Shown here: positions 33,432-42,777 of the stretch, in pieces
How the letters are laid out: every line of letters starts with the position of its first letter
How positions within the stretch are numbered: position 1 is the stretch's first letter
NCBI GenBank assembly: GCA_963727075.1
Contig: CAVSET010000001.1
Coordinates: 372,001-436,000 of the forward strand
From: Bog-756 sp963727075
GTDB lineage: Bacteria; Actinomycetota; Acidimicrobiia; Acidimicrobiales; RAAP-2
DNA length: 64,000 nucleotides
Direction of reading: 5' to 3'
Notes under the pieces: model-generated
What the model was told of the DNA's origin: nothing
Seen by the model: only the letters and a program-made list of their open reading frames with translations
The model's database searches: none
Program-made: the position numbers and the translations under genes

Positions 33432-33444
33432 AGAACAGTGTTCT
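33432..33444. promoter_or_regulatory. Candidate TetR operator
   Basis: AGAACAGTGTTCT is a perfect inverted repeat (AGAACA-G-TGTTCT) in the 105-bp divergent region between the Ddn-like gene (start 33384) and the TetR gene (start 33490). The GAACA half-site recurs nearby at 33471-33475 with a TGTTC at 33459-33463, so a second, looser site may exist. Position and symmetry suit auto- and cross-regulation by the adjacent repressor. Confidence 0.5.
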
Positions 33445-33489
33445 TGTCAAGTACTTGTGTTCGCGACACAGAACAGTCAGAATGTCCCC

Positions 33490-34200
33490 ATGTCCGCACC
33501 CCGCTCGGCCCGGGACCGGGTCCGACAGGAACTGACCGGCGAGATCCTGGGCGTGGCCCGCGCCCACCTGGCCCGGGACGGAGCCGTCGCCCTCTCCCTG
33601 CGTTCGATCGCCCGCGACCTGGAGATGGCCCCCTCCGCCCTCTACCGCTACTTCGCCAGCCGCGACGACCTCCTCAGCGCGCTCATCCTCGACGCCTACG
33701 AGTCGCTGGCCGACTGCGCCGAACAGGCATCAGCCACCGCCTCCGAGCGCGAGCGGAGCGCCGTCGACTCGTGGCCGGCCGTTCCTCGGGCCATGCGGGC
33801 CTGGGCGGGCGGGCATCCCCACGAGTGGGGGCTCATCTTCGGGTCGCCGGTGCCCGGGTACGAGGCGCCACCGGCCACCATCGTCCCCTACGCCCGGCTG
33901 GCCACGGCCCTGGTCGGCCCGGTGGTGGAGGCCCGACGCGGTGGCCACCTCCACATCGCCCCGCCGGCCACCCCCGGAGAACCGGAGGCCCTCGGCTCCA
34001 GCCTGCAACCGGTGGCCGACAGCCTCCTACTCGACCTCCCGACCGCGGTGGTGGCCCGTGTGCTGCAGGCCTGGGCCACCATCGTCGGGGTGATCAGCCT
34101 CGAGGTCTTCGGTCATTGGCGGAGCACCGTTCTCGAGCCGGCCGTCCTCTTCGACGAGATCGTGGCCAACCTGGCCGGCGACCTCGGGCTGGCCCACTGA
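33490..34200 (+). CDS. TetR/AcrR family transcriptional regulator
   Basis: A 236-residue repressor-type protein. ATG 33490 (MSAPRSARDRVRQELTGEILGVARAHLARDG) is favoured over an upstream GTG at 33457 lying in the operator region. The helix-turn-helix is VALSLRSIARDLEMAPSALYRYFASRDDLLSALI (residues about 38-72), a strong TetR signature. The C-terminal ligand domain (WPAVPRAMRAWAGGHPHEWGLIFGSPVPGYEAP) matches the TetR_C_13/WHG-type domain. The ligand is unknown. It probably controls the divergent F420-dependent reductase and itself. Confidence 0.9.
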   Translation: MSAPRSARDRVRQELTGEILGVARAHLARDGAVALSLRSIARDLEMAPSALYRYFASRDDLLSALILDAYESLADCAEQASATASERERSAVDSWPAVPRAMRAWAGGHPHEWGLIFGSPVPGYEAPPATIVPYARLATALVGPVVEARRGGHLHIAPPATPGEPEALGSSLQPVADSLLLDLPTAVVARVLQAWATIVGVISLEVFGHWRSTVLEPAVLFDEIVANLAGDLGLAH

Positions 34201-34220
34201 GACGGGCCGCCCCGTCGGCG

Positions 34221-34925
34221 CTAGATCGCCCCGGCGAGGCCCGTCTCTCGCACCGTGATGTTGAACCTCCCGCGGTCGAGCCCGATGCCCGCCGGCGCCG
34301 TGCCGACGATCACCTTCGGCACTCCGTGGTAGGCGCGCCGCGACGGACCGCCGAACACGAAGAGATCGCCGGACTCGAGCAGGACGTCGGTCCACGGCCG
34401 CCCGCGTCCGGTCGGCGTCCCGAAGCGGAACACGCAGGTGTCGCCGAGGCTCAGCGACACCACCGGAGTCGGGCTGGGTTCCTCGCGGTCGACGTGCATG
34501 CCCATGCGGGCGTCCGACCCGTACCAGTTCACCAGGGCCACATCGGGCTCGTAGGCGCCGGGGTCAGGATTCGAGGGCGCTGGTCCGGACCCGGTAACGA
34601 CGGAACCGTCGACGGCCAGGGCGGCGGCCACCGCGGCCCGGGCCAGCTCGCCGAGCCAGGCCGGGAACGGGGCCACCGGCCGGCCGTCGCCGTCCTCCAC
34701 CGTCCGGGCATAGCGGTACGGGTACCAGTGCCATCCGAGACAGGTGATCTGCACCGACATCGTGCCGCCCCGAGGCATGCGAGGCGACCGGAAACCCCCG
34801 GCCGCCTCCCCCCACCCCCGGCACGAGCTCACCAGGGTCCGCTGATCGTCCAGGTCCAGCCATCGGGGCAGATGGACTGCGCCGATCGCCACCGACCGGC
34901 ATGCCCGGGGGAACAGCACGCTCAT
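34221..34925 (-). CDS. AlkB-like 2-oxoglutarate/Fe(II) dioxygenase
   Basis: A 234-residue dioxygenase that in E. coli AlkB removes alkyl groups from N1-adenine and N3-cytosine. Iron ligands are His144 and Asp146 in GMHVDREEP and His200 in RRAYHGVP; the 2-oxoglutarate-binding pair Arg220/Arg226 is in GRFNITVRETG. GWHWYPYRY and DVALVNWYGSDARMG are the family's nucleotide-lid and core strands. Length and motifs match the bacterial AlkB 1A group. It converges on the TetR gene. No Ada-type operator is seen. Confidence 0.9.
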   Translation of the reverse strand: MSVLFPRACRSVAIGAVHLPRWLDLDDQRTLVSSCRGWGEAAGGFRSPRMPRGGTMSVQITCLGWHWYPYRYARTVEDGDGRPVAPFPAWLGELARAAVAAALAVDGSVVTGSGPAPSNPDPGAYEPDVALVNWYGSDARMGMHVDREEPSPTPVVSLSLGDTCVFRFGTPTGRGRPWTDVLLESGDLFVFGGPSRRAYHGVPKVIVGTAPAGIGLDRGRFNITVRETGLAGAI

Positions 34926-34943
34926 GCCCGTCTACGGACCTCC

Positions 34944-35465
34944 TCAGGCCGGGTCGGCGGCGTCCTGCTTGGCCAGCCAGCGGAGCCGGGCCGCCCGGGC
35001 GTCCCACGAGTAGACCACAGCCGTCCCGGCCAGATTGTCGTGCAGGGCACGGCGGTGGCGGTTGGTGAGGATGCCGAGGAAGCCGAGGCCGAGGAGAAGG
35101 AAGCTGAGCGGGAGGGTCAGGGTCCGAAGGACGGCCTGTCTGATCCCGATGGCGGTGCCATCGGCTCGGACCACCCGGATGCCGAGCACGGCCATGCCGA
35201 TGGTCTTCCCGCTGAGCGACCACTGGTAGGCGAAGTAGACGAATTCCCACACCGCTGCGGCCAGCAGTGAGGCGAGCTGGTAGTTGGTCAGCGTGAACTT
35301 GTGCCCGGTCACGAGCTGCACCGAGAAGGTCAGCGCCGCAGCCCCGAGGGTGAACAGTCCCCACGATGCCCCGACGTCGGCGGCGAACGCCACCAGGCGG
35401 GTGATCGCCCCGGCGTAGTGGCCCTGTCTTCCCTCGACCGGCGCACCGGCCACGCTCCTCGCCAT
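34944..35465 (-). CDS. RDD family membrane protein
   Basis: A 173-residue protein from ATG 35465, sharing one base with the upstream stop (TGATG). The RDD pattern is present: AGAITRLVAFAADVGASWGLFTLG (normally the Arg-Asp-Asp; here R...D is retained), a second helix near residues 65-90 (LASLLAAAVWEFVYFAYQW), then SLSGKTIGMAVLGIRVVRADGTAIGIRQAVLRTL and a third helix FLLLGLGFLGILTNRHRRALHDNLAGTAVVY. Some RDD proteins are reported as transporters, but most are uncharacterised. It is coupled to the repeat protein upstream, a pairing I recall in other actinobacteria. Confidence 0.85.
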   Translation of the reverse strand: MARSVAGAPVEGRQGHYAGAITRLVAFAADVGASWGLFTLGAAALTFSVQLVTGHKFTLTNYQLASLLAAAVWEFVYFAYQWSLSGKTIGMAVLGIRVVRADGTAIGIRQAVLRTLTLPLSFLLLGLGFLGILTNRHRRALHDNLAGTAVVYSWDARAARLRWLAKQDAADPA

Positions 35466-35962
35466 CAGCCGTCCACCGCCACCGGCCCGGGCTCCGGCCC
35501 CGAGGTGACGGCCGCCGATGGGACCAGGGCGGCCGGACCGAGCGGCAGGTCCTCGGGCCGGCGTCGGAGGATCCGGTTGACCCACCGGGCCACGAAGTCG
35601 TCGAGGCCCACTCCTTGGGACCGGATGAGGTCAAGCACCTCCGAGGCCACGCCGGTCGTCGAGCGGGCGATGATCGACCCCAGCTCCGTCTGCTCCATCA
35701 CCGCGTCGATGTCGATGCGTTCGACGATCTTCTTCACGTCCACCCGTTCGATGATCTTCTCGACGTCGACCCGGTCGATGAGGTGGTCGACATCGACCCG
35801 GCTGACCACCGAGTCCACATCCACGCGGGCGATCACCGCGTCGACGTCGATGCGGTCGAGCAGCGCGTCCATGTCGATGGCATCCATCACGATGCTGACC
35901 ACCCGCTCGGCGACCGCCTGGGCCAGCTGCTCGGCGCGGCCGCTTCCCGGCACGGGGCTCAT
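35465..35962 (-). CDS. Protein of tandem 9-residue VD repeats
   Basis: A 165-residue protein from ATG 35962 (ATG 36004 would add 14 residues). Its centre is built from about eight consecutive nonapeptides: AIDMDALLD, RIDVDAVIA, RVDVDSVVS, RVDVDHLID, RVDVEKIIE, RVDVKKIVE, RIDIDAVME, QTELGSIIA. The pattern R-hydrophobic-D-hydrophobic-D/E-x-hydrophobic-hydrophobic-x suggests a regular solenoid or amphipathic surface. The tail ARSTTGVASEVLDLIRSQGVGLDDFVARWVNRILRR is familiar from actinobacterial RDD-linked proteins. No enzymatic motif. Its start codon region overlaps nothing; its stop overlaps the RDD gene. Confidence 0.75.
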   Translation of the reverse strand: MSPVPGSGRAEQLAQAVAERVVSIVMDAIDMDALLDRIDVDAVIARVDVDSVVSRVDVDHLIDRVDVEKIIERVDVKKIVERIDIDAVMEQTELGSIIARSTTGVASEVLDLIRSQGVGLDDFVARWVNRILRRRPEDLPLGPAALVPSAAVTSGPEPGPVAVDG

Positions 35963-36060
35963 GCGGGCCGGTCCCACCGTGCGTCCATGACCACAGCTTT
36001 CCATCGGAACGACGCCCGATCAGGGACGGTGGGGGACCAGGGCGGCGGGCCCCGGTCGGG

Positions 36061-36522
36061 CTAGGAGGCCGACAGCTGCTTCAGTGAGGCGAGGGCCCGA
36101 TCGGCATGCACGTTCATGCGCACCTCGCTCTGGATCAGGTCGACGACCTTCAGGTCCTGGCCGATCACGAACGTGGCCCGCTTGGTCGGCGAGAGCTTGG
36201 TGAAGCGCCGGCGCACCCCGAACTGGGTGGCGACGGCGCCGTCGGGGTCCGACAGCAGCGGGTAGTCGAACGAGTGCTTGTCGGAGAAGCGCTTCTGCTT
36301 CTCCACCTGATCGGCGCTGATGCCCACCCGCTGCGCGCCCACCGCCTCGAACTCCGCCTTCATGTCGCGGAAATGACAGCTCTCGGCGGTGCAGCCGGGG
36401 GTCATGGCGGCCGGGTAGAAGAACAGCACGACCGGACCGTGTGCCGCCAGCTCGCTCAGGCGCCGCGGCGTGCCGTCCTCGTCCGGAAGCTCGAAGTCGG
36501 GGGCCTGGTCGCCGGGCTGCAT
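36061..36522 (-). CDS. Peroxiredoxin (Bcp/PrxQ type)
   Basis: A 153-residue thiol peroxidase. The peroxidatic Cys44 and nearby Cys49 are in FYPAAMTPGCTAESCHF, the 5-residue spacing typical of PrxQ/Bcp enzymes that form an intramolecular disulfide. VGISADQVEKQKRFSDKHSFDYPLLSDPDG is the usual second half. The FYPAAMTPGC form with Ala-Ala-Met is slightly unusual (FYPKDxTPGC is commoner). A second Bcp is encoded at 45139-45603, so the organism has at least two. Confidence 0.9.
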   Translation of the reverse strand: MQPGDQAPDFELPDEDGTPRRLSELAAHGPVVLFFYPAAMTPGCTAESCHFRDMKAEFEAVGAQRVGISADQVEKQKRFSDKHSFDYPLLSDPDGAVATQFGVRRRFTKLSPTKRATFVIGQDLKVVDLIQSEVRMNVHADRALASLKQLSAS

Positions 36523-36686
36523 GGCCCGAAGGCTACCGGTGGCGGGCCGGCCGTGCGAGCGGTGGCCGCGTCCTGTTCGGAGCGGCAGCAGCTCCTCGTA
36601 AGATGCGGCACGCCGGGCGTTCGTCCTCCACCCGGCCCGCCACGACCCCCGGGCGACAGCCCGAAGCTCGCGACCGATCAGACAGG

Positions 36687-37736
36687 ATGACCGCTCCCAT
36701 GCCGTACTCCATCGAGGCCCATGCCCTCGGAAAGACCTTCGCCGGCAAGCACGAAGTCCATGCCCTCGACGGGGTGAGCTTCAACGTGGAGGAGGGAACC
36801 GTCTTCGGCCTGCTCGGGCCCAACGGCTCGGGCAAGACCACGGCGGTGCGTATCCTCACCACCATCCTCAGGGCCGACCATGGCTCGGCCCGGGTGCTCG
36901 GGCACGACGTGGCCAAGGAAGCCGGCCTGGTGCGCAGCCTCATCGGCTTGGCCGGGCAGTACGCCGCCGTCGACGAGAACCTGACCGGCCGAGAGAACCT
37001 CGAGATGGTGGGGAACCTCAACCATCTGCCCCGGCCCTCGGTGGGCGACCGGGCGCGGGAGCTGCTGCGCCAGTTCGACCTCGAGGATGCGGGCGACCGC
37101 ACGCTCAAGACCTACTCGGGAGGCATGCGGCGCCGCTTGGACCTGGCCGCCGCGCTCGTGGCGCGTCCGCTCGTCCTGTTCCTCGACGAGCCGACGACGG
37201 GTCTCGACCCGCAAAGCCGCAACAACCTGTGGGAGGTCATCGAGCAACTGGTGGGAGGAGGGACGACGGTCCTGCTCACCACCCAGTACCTCGAGGAGGC
37301 CGACCGGCTGGCCAACACCCTGGTCGTGCTCGACCACGGACGGGTCATCGCCGAGGGCACCCCGGCCCAGTTGAAGGCCGACCTCGGCGCCACCGTGCTC
37401 GAGGTCGGGCTGGGCTCCATCGAGGACGCCGGGCGCACCGCCGGGCTCCTCGACGCGCTCGGGCCTCACACGCCGGTGACCAACGGGACGGTGGTGGAGG
37501 TGACGGTGGACCTCGGGCCCGAGGCGGCCATGGCCGGTCTCCGCTCCCTCGACCAGGAAGGGATCGTCCCGGTCGCCTTCACCCTGCGGGAGCCCAGCCT
37601 CGACGACGTGTTCCTCGCCCTCACCGGCCGCCGGGCCGAGGACGAGACCGAATCGACCGAGAACGAGACCATCGAGGACGATCGGCGCGGTCGTCGGCCG
37701 GCCACCGTGTCGGCCGGGACAGGGGGACCGTCATGA
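36687..37736 (+). CDS. ABC transporter ATP-binding protein (DrrA type)
   Basis: A 349-residue ATPase from ATG 36687. Walker A is GLLGPNGSGKTTAVRIL (residues 41-57), the Q-loop GLAGQYAAVDENLTGRENL, the signature YSGGMRRRLDLAAAL and Walker B LVLFLDEPTTGLDPQ. The roughly 100-residue C-terminal domain ending in LREPSLDDVFLALTGRRAED is characteristic of the daunorubicin-resistance DrrA subfamily of exporters. It is followed with an ATGA-type overlap by the membrane partner. Probable function is drug or lipid export; substrate unknown. Confidence 0.92.
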   Translation: MTAPMPYSIEAHALGKTFAGKHEVHALDGVSFNVEEGTVFGLLGPNGSGKTTAVRILTTILRADHGSARVLGHDVAKEAGLVRSLIGLAGQYAAVDENLTGRENLEMVGNLNHLPRPSVGDRARELLRQFDLEDAGDRTLKTYSGGMRRRLDLAAALVARPLVLFLDEPTTGLDPQSRNNLWEVIEQLVGGGTTVLLTTQYLEEADRLANTLVVLDHGRVIAEGTPAQLKADLGATVLEVGLGSIEDAGRTAGLLDALGPHTPVTNGTVVEVTVDLGPEAAMAGLRSLDQEGIVPVAFTLREPSLDDVFLALTGRRAEDETESTENETIEDDRRGRRPATVSAGTGGPS

Positions 37737-37787
37737 CCACCGCCGTCGTCGCTCCGACCGTCTCGGGCGCCCCCCACTCGACATCGG

Positions 37788-38558
37788 GTGGGTGTCCGGC
37801 TGCGGTGGGCCCTGTCCGACACGCTGACCGTCACCAAGCGCAACATCATCAGCTACACGCGCATCCCCGAAGCCCTGTTCTTCTCGACGGTGCAGCCCAT
37901 CATGTTCGTGCTGCTGTTCGTCTACGTCTTCGGGGGAGCCATCCATGTGGAGGGCACCAGCTACGTGAACTACCTCATGCCCGGCATCTTCGTGCAGACG
38001 GTGGCCTTCGGCTCGGTCCAGACCAGCATCGGACTGGCCGAGGACCTGCAGAAGGGGATCATCGAACGCTTCAGGGCCCTGCCCATGGCCCGCTCGGCGG
38101 TGCTGGCCGGCCGGACCACGGCCGACCTCTGCCGCAACGTGCTCACCGTGATCATCATCACCGTCGTCGGCCTCATCGTGGGGTTCCGGCCCACCACCGG
38201 CGCGCTCGCCTACCTGGCCGGGATCCTGGTCATCCTGCTCTTCGCCTACGCCATCTCGTGGGGGTTCGCGGTGATCGGGCTGTCCGCCCCGAACAGCGAG
38301 GTGGCCCAGGTCATCTCGTTCCCCTTGCTGTTCCCGCTCACCTTCGCCTCCTCGGCGTTCGTGCCGGTGTCCTCGATGCCGGCCTGGCTACAGGGGTTTG
38401 CCACCTACCAGCCGGTGAGCGTGACGGTCTCGGCCTGCCGGGCTCTCATGATCGGCGGTCCGACCGCCAGCTGGGTCATCCAGTCGGTGCTGTGGTCGGT
38501 CGGGCTCCTCCTCGTGCTGACCCCCCTGGCGGTCCGCCGCTATCGCACCCGCATCTGA
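37788..38558 (+). CDS. ABC-2 type transporter permease (DrrB type), 5' end uncertain
   Basis: The intact frame from GTG 37788 gives 256 residues with six predicted helices and the ABC-2 signature (PEALFFSTVQPIMFVLLFVYVFGGAI, EDLQKGIIERFRALPMARSAVLAGR, LFPLTFASSAFVPVSSMPAWLQGF). However, an ATG at 37733 overlaps the ATPase stop (ATGA) and starts MTTAVVAPTVSGAPHSTSG in another frame. Removing one G from GGTGGGTG at about 37787-37793 joins the two, so the real protein probably starts at 37733 and the sequence here carries an extra base. It forms an exporter with the preceding ATPase. Confidence 0.88.
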   Translation: MGVRLRWALSDTLTVTKRNIISYTRIPEALFFSTVQPIMFVLLFVYVFGGAIHVEGTSYVNYLMPGIFVQTVAFGSVQTSIGLAEDLQKGIIERFRALPMARSAVLAGRTTADLCRNVLTVIIITVVGLIVGFRPTTGALAYLAGILVILLFAYAISWGFAVIGLSAPNSEVAQVISFPLLFPLTFASSAFVPVSSMPAWLQGFATYQPVSVTVSACRALMIGGPTASWVIQSVLWSVGLLLVLTPLAVRRYRTRI

Positions 38559-38606
38559 GCGTGGCCGCCGGTGGCCGGCGAACCGTCGCAGGAGCAGAAT
38601 GGAGCC

Positions 38607-41301
38607 ATGGCCCAATCCTCCCCTCACGTCGCCACTGATTCGTTCGGCGCCCGCGCCACCCTCGAGGTCGGCGACCGCAGCTACGAGATCTTCCGGGTCA
38701 TGGCCCTGGCCGACCGGTTCGACGTCGCCCGGCTCCCGTACTCGATGAAGGTGGTCCTGGAGAACCTCCTCCGCCACGAGGACGGCATGGCCGTGCGCCC
38801 GGCCGACATCGAGGCGGTGGCCGGCTGGGCCGGCCACCCCGAACGCCACGGGCTCGGCCACGCCGACGCGGCGGAGATTGCCCTCACCCCCGAGCGGGTC
38901 CTCATGCAGGACTTCACCGGCGTCCCCGGGGTGGTCGACCTGGCCGCCATGCGCGACGCCCTGGCCGCTCTCGGCGGGGACCCGGGCAAGGTCAATCCGC
39001 TCGTCCCGGTGGAGCTGGTCATCGACCACTCGGTGATCGCCGAGGCATCGGGGCACGCCGGGGCCTACGACGAGAACGTCGACATCGAGTACCAGCGCAA
39101 CATCGAGCGGTACCAGCTCCTGCGCTGGGCCCAGCAGGCGTTCGACGGGTTCCGGGTGGTGCCGCCCGGAACCGGCATCTGCCATCAGGTCAATCTCGAG
39201 TACCTGTCGAGGGTGGTCTTCGCCACCGAGGACGGCCGGGCCTACTGCGACACGCTGGTCGGCACCGACTCCCACACCACTATGGTCAACGGGCTCGGGG
39301 TGCTCGGCTGGGGCGTGGGGGGCATCGAGGCCGAGGCAGCCATGCTGGGCCAACCGTTGTCCATGCTGTTACCGCCGGTGGTCGGGTTCCGGCTCACCGG
39401 CGAGCAGCCGGCCGGCACCACCGCCACCGATCTGGTGCTCACCATCACCCACCTGCTCCGCCAGCACGGCGTGGTCGGCAAGTTCGTGGAGTTCTACGGG
39501 CCCGGCGTAGCCGCCGTGCCCCTGGCCAACCGGGCGACCATCGGCAACATGTCGCCCGAGTACGGCGCCACCTGCGCCATCTTCCCCATCGATGAGCTCA
39601 CCCTCGAGTACCTGCGGTTCACCGGTCGTGACCCCGATCATGTGGACCTGGTCGAGGCCTACGCCAAGGAACAGGGGATGTTCCACACCGACGGTGCCGT
39701 CGAGCCCGTGTTCTCCGAGACCATCGAGCTCGACCTGGCCACCGTGGTGCCGAGCATCGCCGGGCCGTCCCGGCCTCAGGACCTGGTCGCTCTGGCCGGG
39801 GCCGGGACCTCCTACCGGGCCGCCCTCGGTCGGGAGCCGCGCCCCGCGACACCGTACCGGCCGATGGACCGACGACCACGGTGGGGGACGGCGCCGTCGT
39901 GTTGGCCGCCATCACCAGCTGCACCAACACCTCCAACCCTCAGGTCATGGTGGCGGCCGGGCTGCTGGCGGCGCGGGCCGTCGAGCTCGGGCTGCGCCCG
40001 CCGTCCTGGGTGAAGACCTCACTGGCACCGGGGTCCCGGGTGGTCATGGACTACCTCGACCGGGCCGGGCTCACCTCGCCCCTGGCCGAGCTGGGGTTCG
40101 ACCTGGTGGGGTTCGGGTGCACCACCTGCATCGGCAATTCGGGCCCGCTCCTCCCCGGCGTCACCGAGGCGGTGCGAGACGGGGATCTGTCCGTGGTCTC
40201 GGTGCTGTCGGGCAACCGCAACTTCGAAGGTCGCATCCATCCCGACGTCCGCATGAACTACCTCGCCTCCCCCCACTGGTGGTGGCCTACGCGCTGGCCG
40301 GGACCATGGACATCGACCTCACCACGGACCCGCTGGGAACCGGCGCCGACGGGCGACCGGTGCACCTCGCCGACCTCTGGCCCACCGCCGATGAGGTCAC
40401 CGAGGCCATCCGCGACTCGCTCAGCTCCGACATGTTCCGGCAGCGGTACGCCGCGGTGTTCGACGGTGACGAGCGGTGGCGCTCGGTGCAGGCTCCCTCG
40501 GGTGACACCTTCGAGTGGGACGAGCGATCGACCTACGTCCTCCGGCCGCCGTTCCTCGAAGGGCTGTCGACGGACCCGACACCGGTCACCGATGTCATGG
40601 GCGCCCGGGTTCTGGCCAAGCTGGGTGACAGCGTGACCACGGACCACATCTCGCCGGCGGGCAGCATCAGCCCGACCACCCCCGCCGGCCACTACCTGCA
40701 CGAGCACGGGGTGGGACCGGCCGACTTCAACTCGTACGGGACGCGCCGGGGCAACCATGAGGTGATGATGCGGGGCACATTCGCCAACGTGCGGCTGCGC
40801 AACCAGATGGCCCCGGGAACCGAAGGCGGCGTCACCGTGCACCTTCCCGACGGGGAGCAGACCTCCATCTTCGACGCCGCCCTCCGCTACGCCGACGAGG
40901 CCGTGCCGCTGGTGGTGCTGGCCGGCAAGGAGTACGGGTCAGGTTCGTCCCGCGACTGGGCGGCCAAGGGCACGGCCCTCCTGGGGGTGCGGGCGGTCAT
41001 CGCCGAGAGCTTCGAGCGGATCCACCGCTCCAACCTCATCGGGATGGGCGTGCTGCCGCTCCAGTACGCCGACGGCCAGAGCGCGGCCACCCTCGGCCTC
41101 TCCGGGCAGGAGGTGATCACCATCACCGGCCTGTCGCCGCTCAACGACGGCGTCACGCCGAAGACGGTGGTGGTTCGGGCCGCCGACGGCGACCGGGTGG
41201 TGGAGTTCGAGGCGCGCTTGCGCATCGACACACCCATGGAGGCCGAGTACTTCCGCCACGGCGGGATCCTGCCCTACATGCTGCGCCAGATGGCCGGCTG
41301 A
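38607..41301 (+). CDS. acnA: Aconitate hydratase (two apparent frame breaks)
   Basis: A full-length AcnA of about 898 residues once two single-base losses are restored: near 39866-39870, and in the six-C run 40269-40274. It isomerises citrate and isocitrate in the TCA cycle. The N-terminal part has LVGTDSHTTMVNGLGVLGWGVGGIEAEAAMLGQP; the 4Fe-4S cysteines are in AAITSCTNTSNP and GFGCTTCIGNSGPL; the C-terminal swivel domain is LLGVRAVIAESFERIHRSNLIGMGVLPLQY. All three pieces lie in order with no loss of conserved residues, so the breaks are probably consensus errors. ATG 38607 follows AGGAGCAGAATGGA. Confidence 0.9.
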
Positions 41302-41320
41302 GCCCAACCGGTCCGGCCGG

Positions 41321-42013
41321 CTACCCGGCCAGGGGGAGCACGAACCAGGCGATGGCCACGAACTGGAGGATCGCCCCCACCACCGTGCAGGCGTGGAACA
41401 CCTCGTGGTACCCGAACACACCGGGCCGGGGATCGGGCCGTTTGCGGGCATAGACCACGGCGCCGGCCGAGTAGCACAAGCCCCCGGCCAACAGCAGGGT
41501 GAAACCGGCCGCTCCGAGGGCATGGAACAGCTGGGGCAGGACGAGGAGGGCAACCCAGCCCACGACGACATAGGGCAGGGCGATCACCCACTTGGGCGCG
41601 TCCAGCCACACCTGGCGCAGGATGATGCCGGTGGCCGCCCCGCCCCACACCACGCCCAGGACGGCTGTCTGGGCCCAGCCGCTCAAGGCGATGCCGGCCA
41701 CGGCCGTGTACGACCCGGCGATGGCGATGAAGATGGTCGAATGGTCGGCCCGTCGCATCCGACGCCGACCGACCGGACCCCAGGTCCGGCGGTGGAACAG
41801 GGCGCTCACCCCGAAGAGGAGCGACATCGACAGGGCGTAGACGGACAGCACCGCCGCCGACCCGGCGGTGGGGGCGGCCAGGACCAGTGCGGTGCCCGAC
41901 ACCAGCGAGACGAAGAACGCCACCTGGTGCAGGACGCCGCGGAGCTCGGGCTTGACCGGGCCCGGGCCCTCCGGCGCCCGATCACCCTCCGCCGTGGTGG
42001 TCGCCGGGGCCAT
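41321..42013 (-). CDS. Hemolysin III family (PAQR-like) membrane protein
   Basis: A 230-residue protein from ATG 42013 sharing one base with the upstream stop. Seven helices can be traced. Family motifs: RGVLHQVAFFVSLVSG (the N-terminal His), LFGVSALFHR, RRMRRADHSTIFIAIAGSYT (metal-binding Asp/His) and GYHEVFHACTVVGAILQFVAI (the C-terminal HxxxH). These His/Asp residues form the zinc site of PAQR-type hydrolase-like receptors. Bacterial members are rarely characterised; the hemolysin name is historical. The gene follows the GATase and PIG-L genes in one overlapping unit. Confidence 0.88.
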   Translation of the reverse strand: MAPATTTAEGDRAPEGPGPVKPELRGVLHQVAFFVSLVSGTALVLAAPTAGSAAVLSVYALSMSLLFGVSALFHRRTWGPVGRRRMRRADHSTIFIAIAGSYTAVAGIALSGWAQTAVLGVVWGGAATGIILRQVWLDAPKWVIALPYVVVGWVALLVLPQLFHALGAAGFTLLLAGGLCYSAGAVVYARKRPDPRPGVFGYHEVFHACTVVGAILQFVAIAWFVLPLAG

Positions 42014-42777
42014 CAGCGCCTCGGCCCGGTCCGGGCCGGCGGCTCGAGCCATTCGCCCTCGGACACGTGGGCCACCAACCGGCGGAGCACCCGCCGGCCC
42101 ACGGTCTCCACCGCGGTCAGCGGTGGCCCGCCCAGAGTCACGCCGTCGGGCAGATGGGGCCGCCAGGCCCGGGCCAGGATGCGGTCGACCTCGACGTGGA
42201 ACTGCAGCCCGTAGGCGCCCGCCCCCCAGCGGAAGGCCTGGTGGGGATAGCGAGCGGTGGCAGCCAGGTGGACGGCGCCGACCGGGAGGGAGAACGTGTC
42301 CCGGTGCCAGTGGACACAGGGGATGGCCGGGTCGGAGAGGCCGCTGTACTCGGGGCCGAACACCGGGTCCGTCCGGCCCGCCGGGGTGAGCTGGACGCGC
42401 CCCAGCCCGACCTCGAGCCCGGGGCCGGTGGTCACCTCCGCCCCGAGGGCGGCGGCCAGCTGCTGGGCGCCGAGGCACACCCCCAGGACGGGACGGCCGG
42501 CCCCGACCATCTCGGCGATCAGGTCACGCTCGGGCACCAGCCACGGATGGGTACCGGTGTCGTGGACACCCATCGGCCCACCCATCACCACCAGGCCGGC
42601 CATCGAGGTGGCGCCGGGCAGCGGTTGACCGCGGTCGGGCCGGACCACCATCGCGTCCAGTCCGGCCTGGGCGAGAGCCGCCCCGATGAGGCCCGGGCCC
42701 TCGTGGTCGACGTGCTGGAGCACGACCCAGGGCCGGCGCGCCCCGGCCGGGACCTCCCCCACCCCGATGGCGCTCAC
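42013..42777 (-). CDS. Type 1 glutamine amidotransferase (GMP synthase-like)
   Basis: A 254-residue class I GATase from GTG 42777, which overlaps the PIG-L stop (GTGA). The triad is in VLGVCLGAQQLAAALGAEV (Cys nucleophile), GLQFHVEVD (His, with the Glu two residues on). VVMGGPMGVHDTGTHPWLVPE and WHRDTFSLPVGA are typical of the stand-alone GATase group annotated as GMP synthase-like. It would release ammonia from glutamine or hydrolyse a gamma-glutamyl bond. No synthase partner is adjacent; being coupled to a PIG-L deacetylase is suggestive but unexplained. Confidence 0.88.
   Translation of the reverse strand: MSAIGVGEVPAGARRPWVVLQHVDHEGPGLIGAALAQAGLDAMVVRPDRGQPLPGATSMAGLVVMGGPMGVHDTGTHPWLVPERDLIAEMVGAGRPVLGVCLGAQQLAAALGAEVTTGPGLEVGLGRVQLTPAGRTDPVFGPEYSGLSDPAIPCVHWHRDTFSLPVGAVHLAATARYPHQAFRWGAGAYGLQFHVEVDRILARAWRPHLPDGVTLGGPPLTAVETVGRRVLRRLVAHVSEGEWLEPPARTGPRR

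Noticed and set aside
38607..41301. acnA as a true pseudogene
   Set aside because: All iron-sulfur cysteines and both domains remain and the breaks are single bases, one in a C run; the neighbouring essential etfA has the same kind of break.
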